From assembly GCA_019417865.1 (NCBI GenBank), contig DYCW01000256.1:1-7206 (forward strand): DNA of 7,206 nt, in the 5' to 3' direction. Below, in pieces: positions 6,386 through 7,206 of this stretch (positions are counted from its first letter, which is position 1; every line of letters starts with the position of its first letter). The notes below the pieces were generated by a model, which was given only the letters and a program-made list of their open reading frames with translations, was not told where the DNA came from and searched no databases. Origin of the DNA: Ruminococcus sp. Lineage in GTDB: Bacteria > Bacillota > Clostridia > Oscillospirales > Ruminococcaceae. Position numbers and translations under genes: made by a program.

Positions 6386-6391
6386 TATAAT
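6363..6391 (+). promoter_or_regulatory. Promoter of the flavodoxin gene
   Basis: TTCTCA (6363-6368), a 17-bp spacer and TATAAT (6386-6391), with the same layout as the aldo/keto reductase promoter. The -35 is two mismatches from TTGACA, which suits activator dependence. The expected transcript start is near 6398, giving a leader of about 77 nt. A TTGACA at 6442-6447 has no -10 at a usable distance. Confidence 0.7.
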
Positions 6392-6408
6392 AAAAAGTGT
6401 AAGGAAGA

Positions 6409-6427
6409 AATCGTCAGAGAAACGATT
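6409..6427 (+). repeat. Small hairpin in the flavodoxin leader
   Basis: AATCGT (6409-6414) and ACGATT (6422-6427) form a perfect 6-bp stem with a 7-nt loop in the predicted 5' untranslated region, about 50 bases before the start codon. There is no U-tract, so it is not a terminator. It may affect mRNA stability or be chance. Confidence 0.35.
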
Positions 6428-6474
6428 CGTTCATATAAGGGTTGACAGATATTTTTGAAAGATGAGGTGCTTTT

Positions 6475-7206
6475 ATGAAAGATATTTTGTATAAAGTGAT
6501 AGCAGCGGCATCGGCTGTTTCGCTCCTATCTTTGACAGGCTGTTCACAAGCAGAGGAAAGCTCAGATGTGAAATCAACTGCTGATACATCACAGACAATA
6601 GAATCAACAGCGGAAAATAACGCAGAGTCAACAGAAAAACCAGATTCTGAAGTATCTGGGGAAGGAAACAATATCTTGATTGCGTATTTTACAGCCGCTG
6701 AAAACAGCGGTGTAGATGCTGCTTCCTCTGCAAGTTATTCTATCGTTAATGGTGAGGCAAAAGGCAGGATTCGGGCTTTGGCAGATATGATACAGGCAGA
6801 AACGGGAGGAGAATTATTTTCTATTCAAACGTCTGTCGTATATCCGTCCGACGGTGGTGAGTTGATAGATTATGCAGATCAGGAACAAAGCGATAACGCT
6901 CGTCCTGAACTGACTTCCCACATAGAAAATCTGGATGCCTATGATACGATATTTGTAGGATATCCGAATTGGTGGTATGATATGCCGCAGGTGATGTACA
7001 GTTTTTTTGATGAGTATGACTTCAGTGGAAAGACAATCATTCCATTCAATTCACATAATGGCAGCCGTTTTTCGGATACAATTGAGACGATTCAGGAATT
7101 AGAACCGGATGCCAATGTTATTACAGACGGATTTACAGTAAATGAGCGTGATGTTCCGGACGTTGCTGGCGATATTGCGGAATGGATAGATGGACTGGGA
7201 TATTAA
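6475..7206 (+). CDS. Lipid-anchored flavodoxin
   Basis: Predicted exported FMN-binding electron carrier of 243 residues. The start ATG has GAGG (6464-6467) 7 bases upstream. Residues 1-23 are a lipoprotein signal with lipobox LTGC (Cys23). Residues 24-64 are a Ser/Thr/Glu/Asp-rich flexible tether. Residues about 65-243 are the flavodoxin fold (Flavodoxin_4-like): first strand ILIAYF (67-72) and a phosphate loop TAAENSG in place of the classical T/S-x-T-G-x-T; helix ALADMIQAETGG (101-112); the flavin-contacting FVGYPNWWYDMPQ (160-172) with Trp166 and Trp167; strand TIIPFNSHNGS (187-197); and a C-terminal helix. The final TAA ends at the last base of the window, so the gene is complete but anything downstream is unseen. 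Its promoter shares the element found before the aldo/keto reductase and the double esterase. Electron partners are unknown; it would act outside the membrane, unlike ordinary cytoplasmic flavodoxins. Confidence 0.93.
   Translation: MKDILYKVIAAASAVSLLSLTGCSQAEESSDVKSTADTSQTIESTAENNAESTEKPDSEVSGEGNNILIAYFTAAENSGVDAASSASYSIVNGEAKGRIRALADMIQAETGGELFSIQTSVVYPSDGGELIDYADQEQSDNARPELTSHIENLDAYDTIFVGYPNWWYDMPQVMYSFFDEYDFSGKTIIPFNSHNGSRFSDTIETIQELEPDANVITDGFTVNERDVPDVAGDIAEWIDGLGY

Noticed and set aside
6442..6470. TTGACA close to the flavodoxin start as an alternative promoter
   Set aside because: No -10-like hexamer lies 16-18 bp downstream; that position holds the ribosome binding site. The promoter at 6363-6391 is better.
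1..7206. CRISPR array, tRNA, rRNA, insertion sequence or prophage signal
   Set aside because: No regularly spaced repeats, cloverleaf sequences, transposase or integrase motifs were seen on either strand.

Overview
The window reads as a low-GC Gram-positive gut or rumen Clostridia, most likely Ruminococcus-like. The grounds are AT-rich intergenic DNA, strong AGGAGG-type ribosome binding sites, sigma-A promoters, lipoprotein signal peptides with Gram-positive lipoboxes, and a dockerin-type calcium-binding repeat inside an esterase. This placement is inferred from gene content only.

Layout. Positions 1-299 hold no gene I can support: there are two hairpin terminators that suit leftward transcription, and an AT-rich palindrome. 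On the minus strand, 300-2336 encodes a lipoprotein with two different alpha/beta-hydrolase (esterase) domains joined by a partial dockerin. A 180-bp divergent promoter region (2337-2516) separates it from a plus-strand aldo/keto reductase (2517-3404). After a terminator comes a second esterase lipoprotein (3580-5136) with its own full-consensus promoter. A 290-bp gap follows, then a LysR-type regulator (5427-6341) and a lipid-anchored flavodoxin (6475-7206), whose stop codon is the last base of the window.

How the parts may work together. Three of the five proteins are exported lipoproteins: two esterases and a flavodoxin. The reductase and the regulator look cytoplasmic. The most notable observation is a roughly 25-bp element found at three promoters: the double esterase (minus strand), the aldo/keto reductase and the flavodoxin. 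In each it overlaps the -35 hexamer and lies the same distance from the -10. The esterase and reductase copies lie back to back in the divergent region. The flavodoxin copy begins one base after the lysR stop codon. The simplest reading is a small regulon, probably controlled by the LysR protein encoded here, linking surface ester hydrolysis with cytoplasmic and surface redox functions. The link to this particular regulator is inference. The second esterase and lysR have promoters without the element.

The enzymes belong to known families and their substrates cannot be read from sequence. The less ordinary parts are the shared promoter element, the double-esterase/partial-dockerin architecture, the unassigned N-terminal domain of the second esterase, and the surface-anchored flavodoxin.
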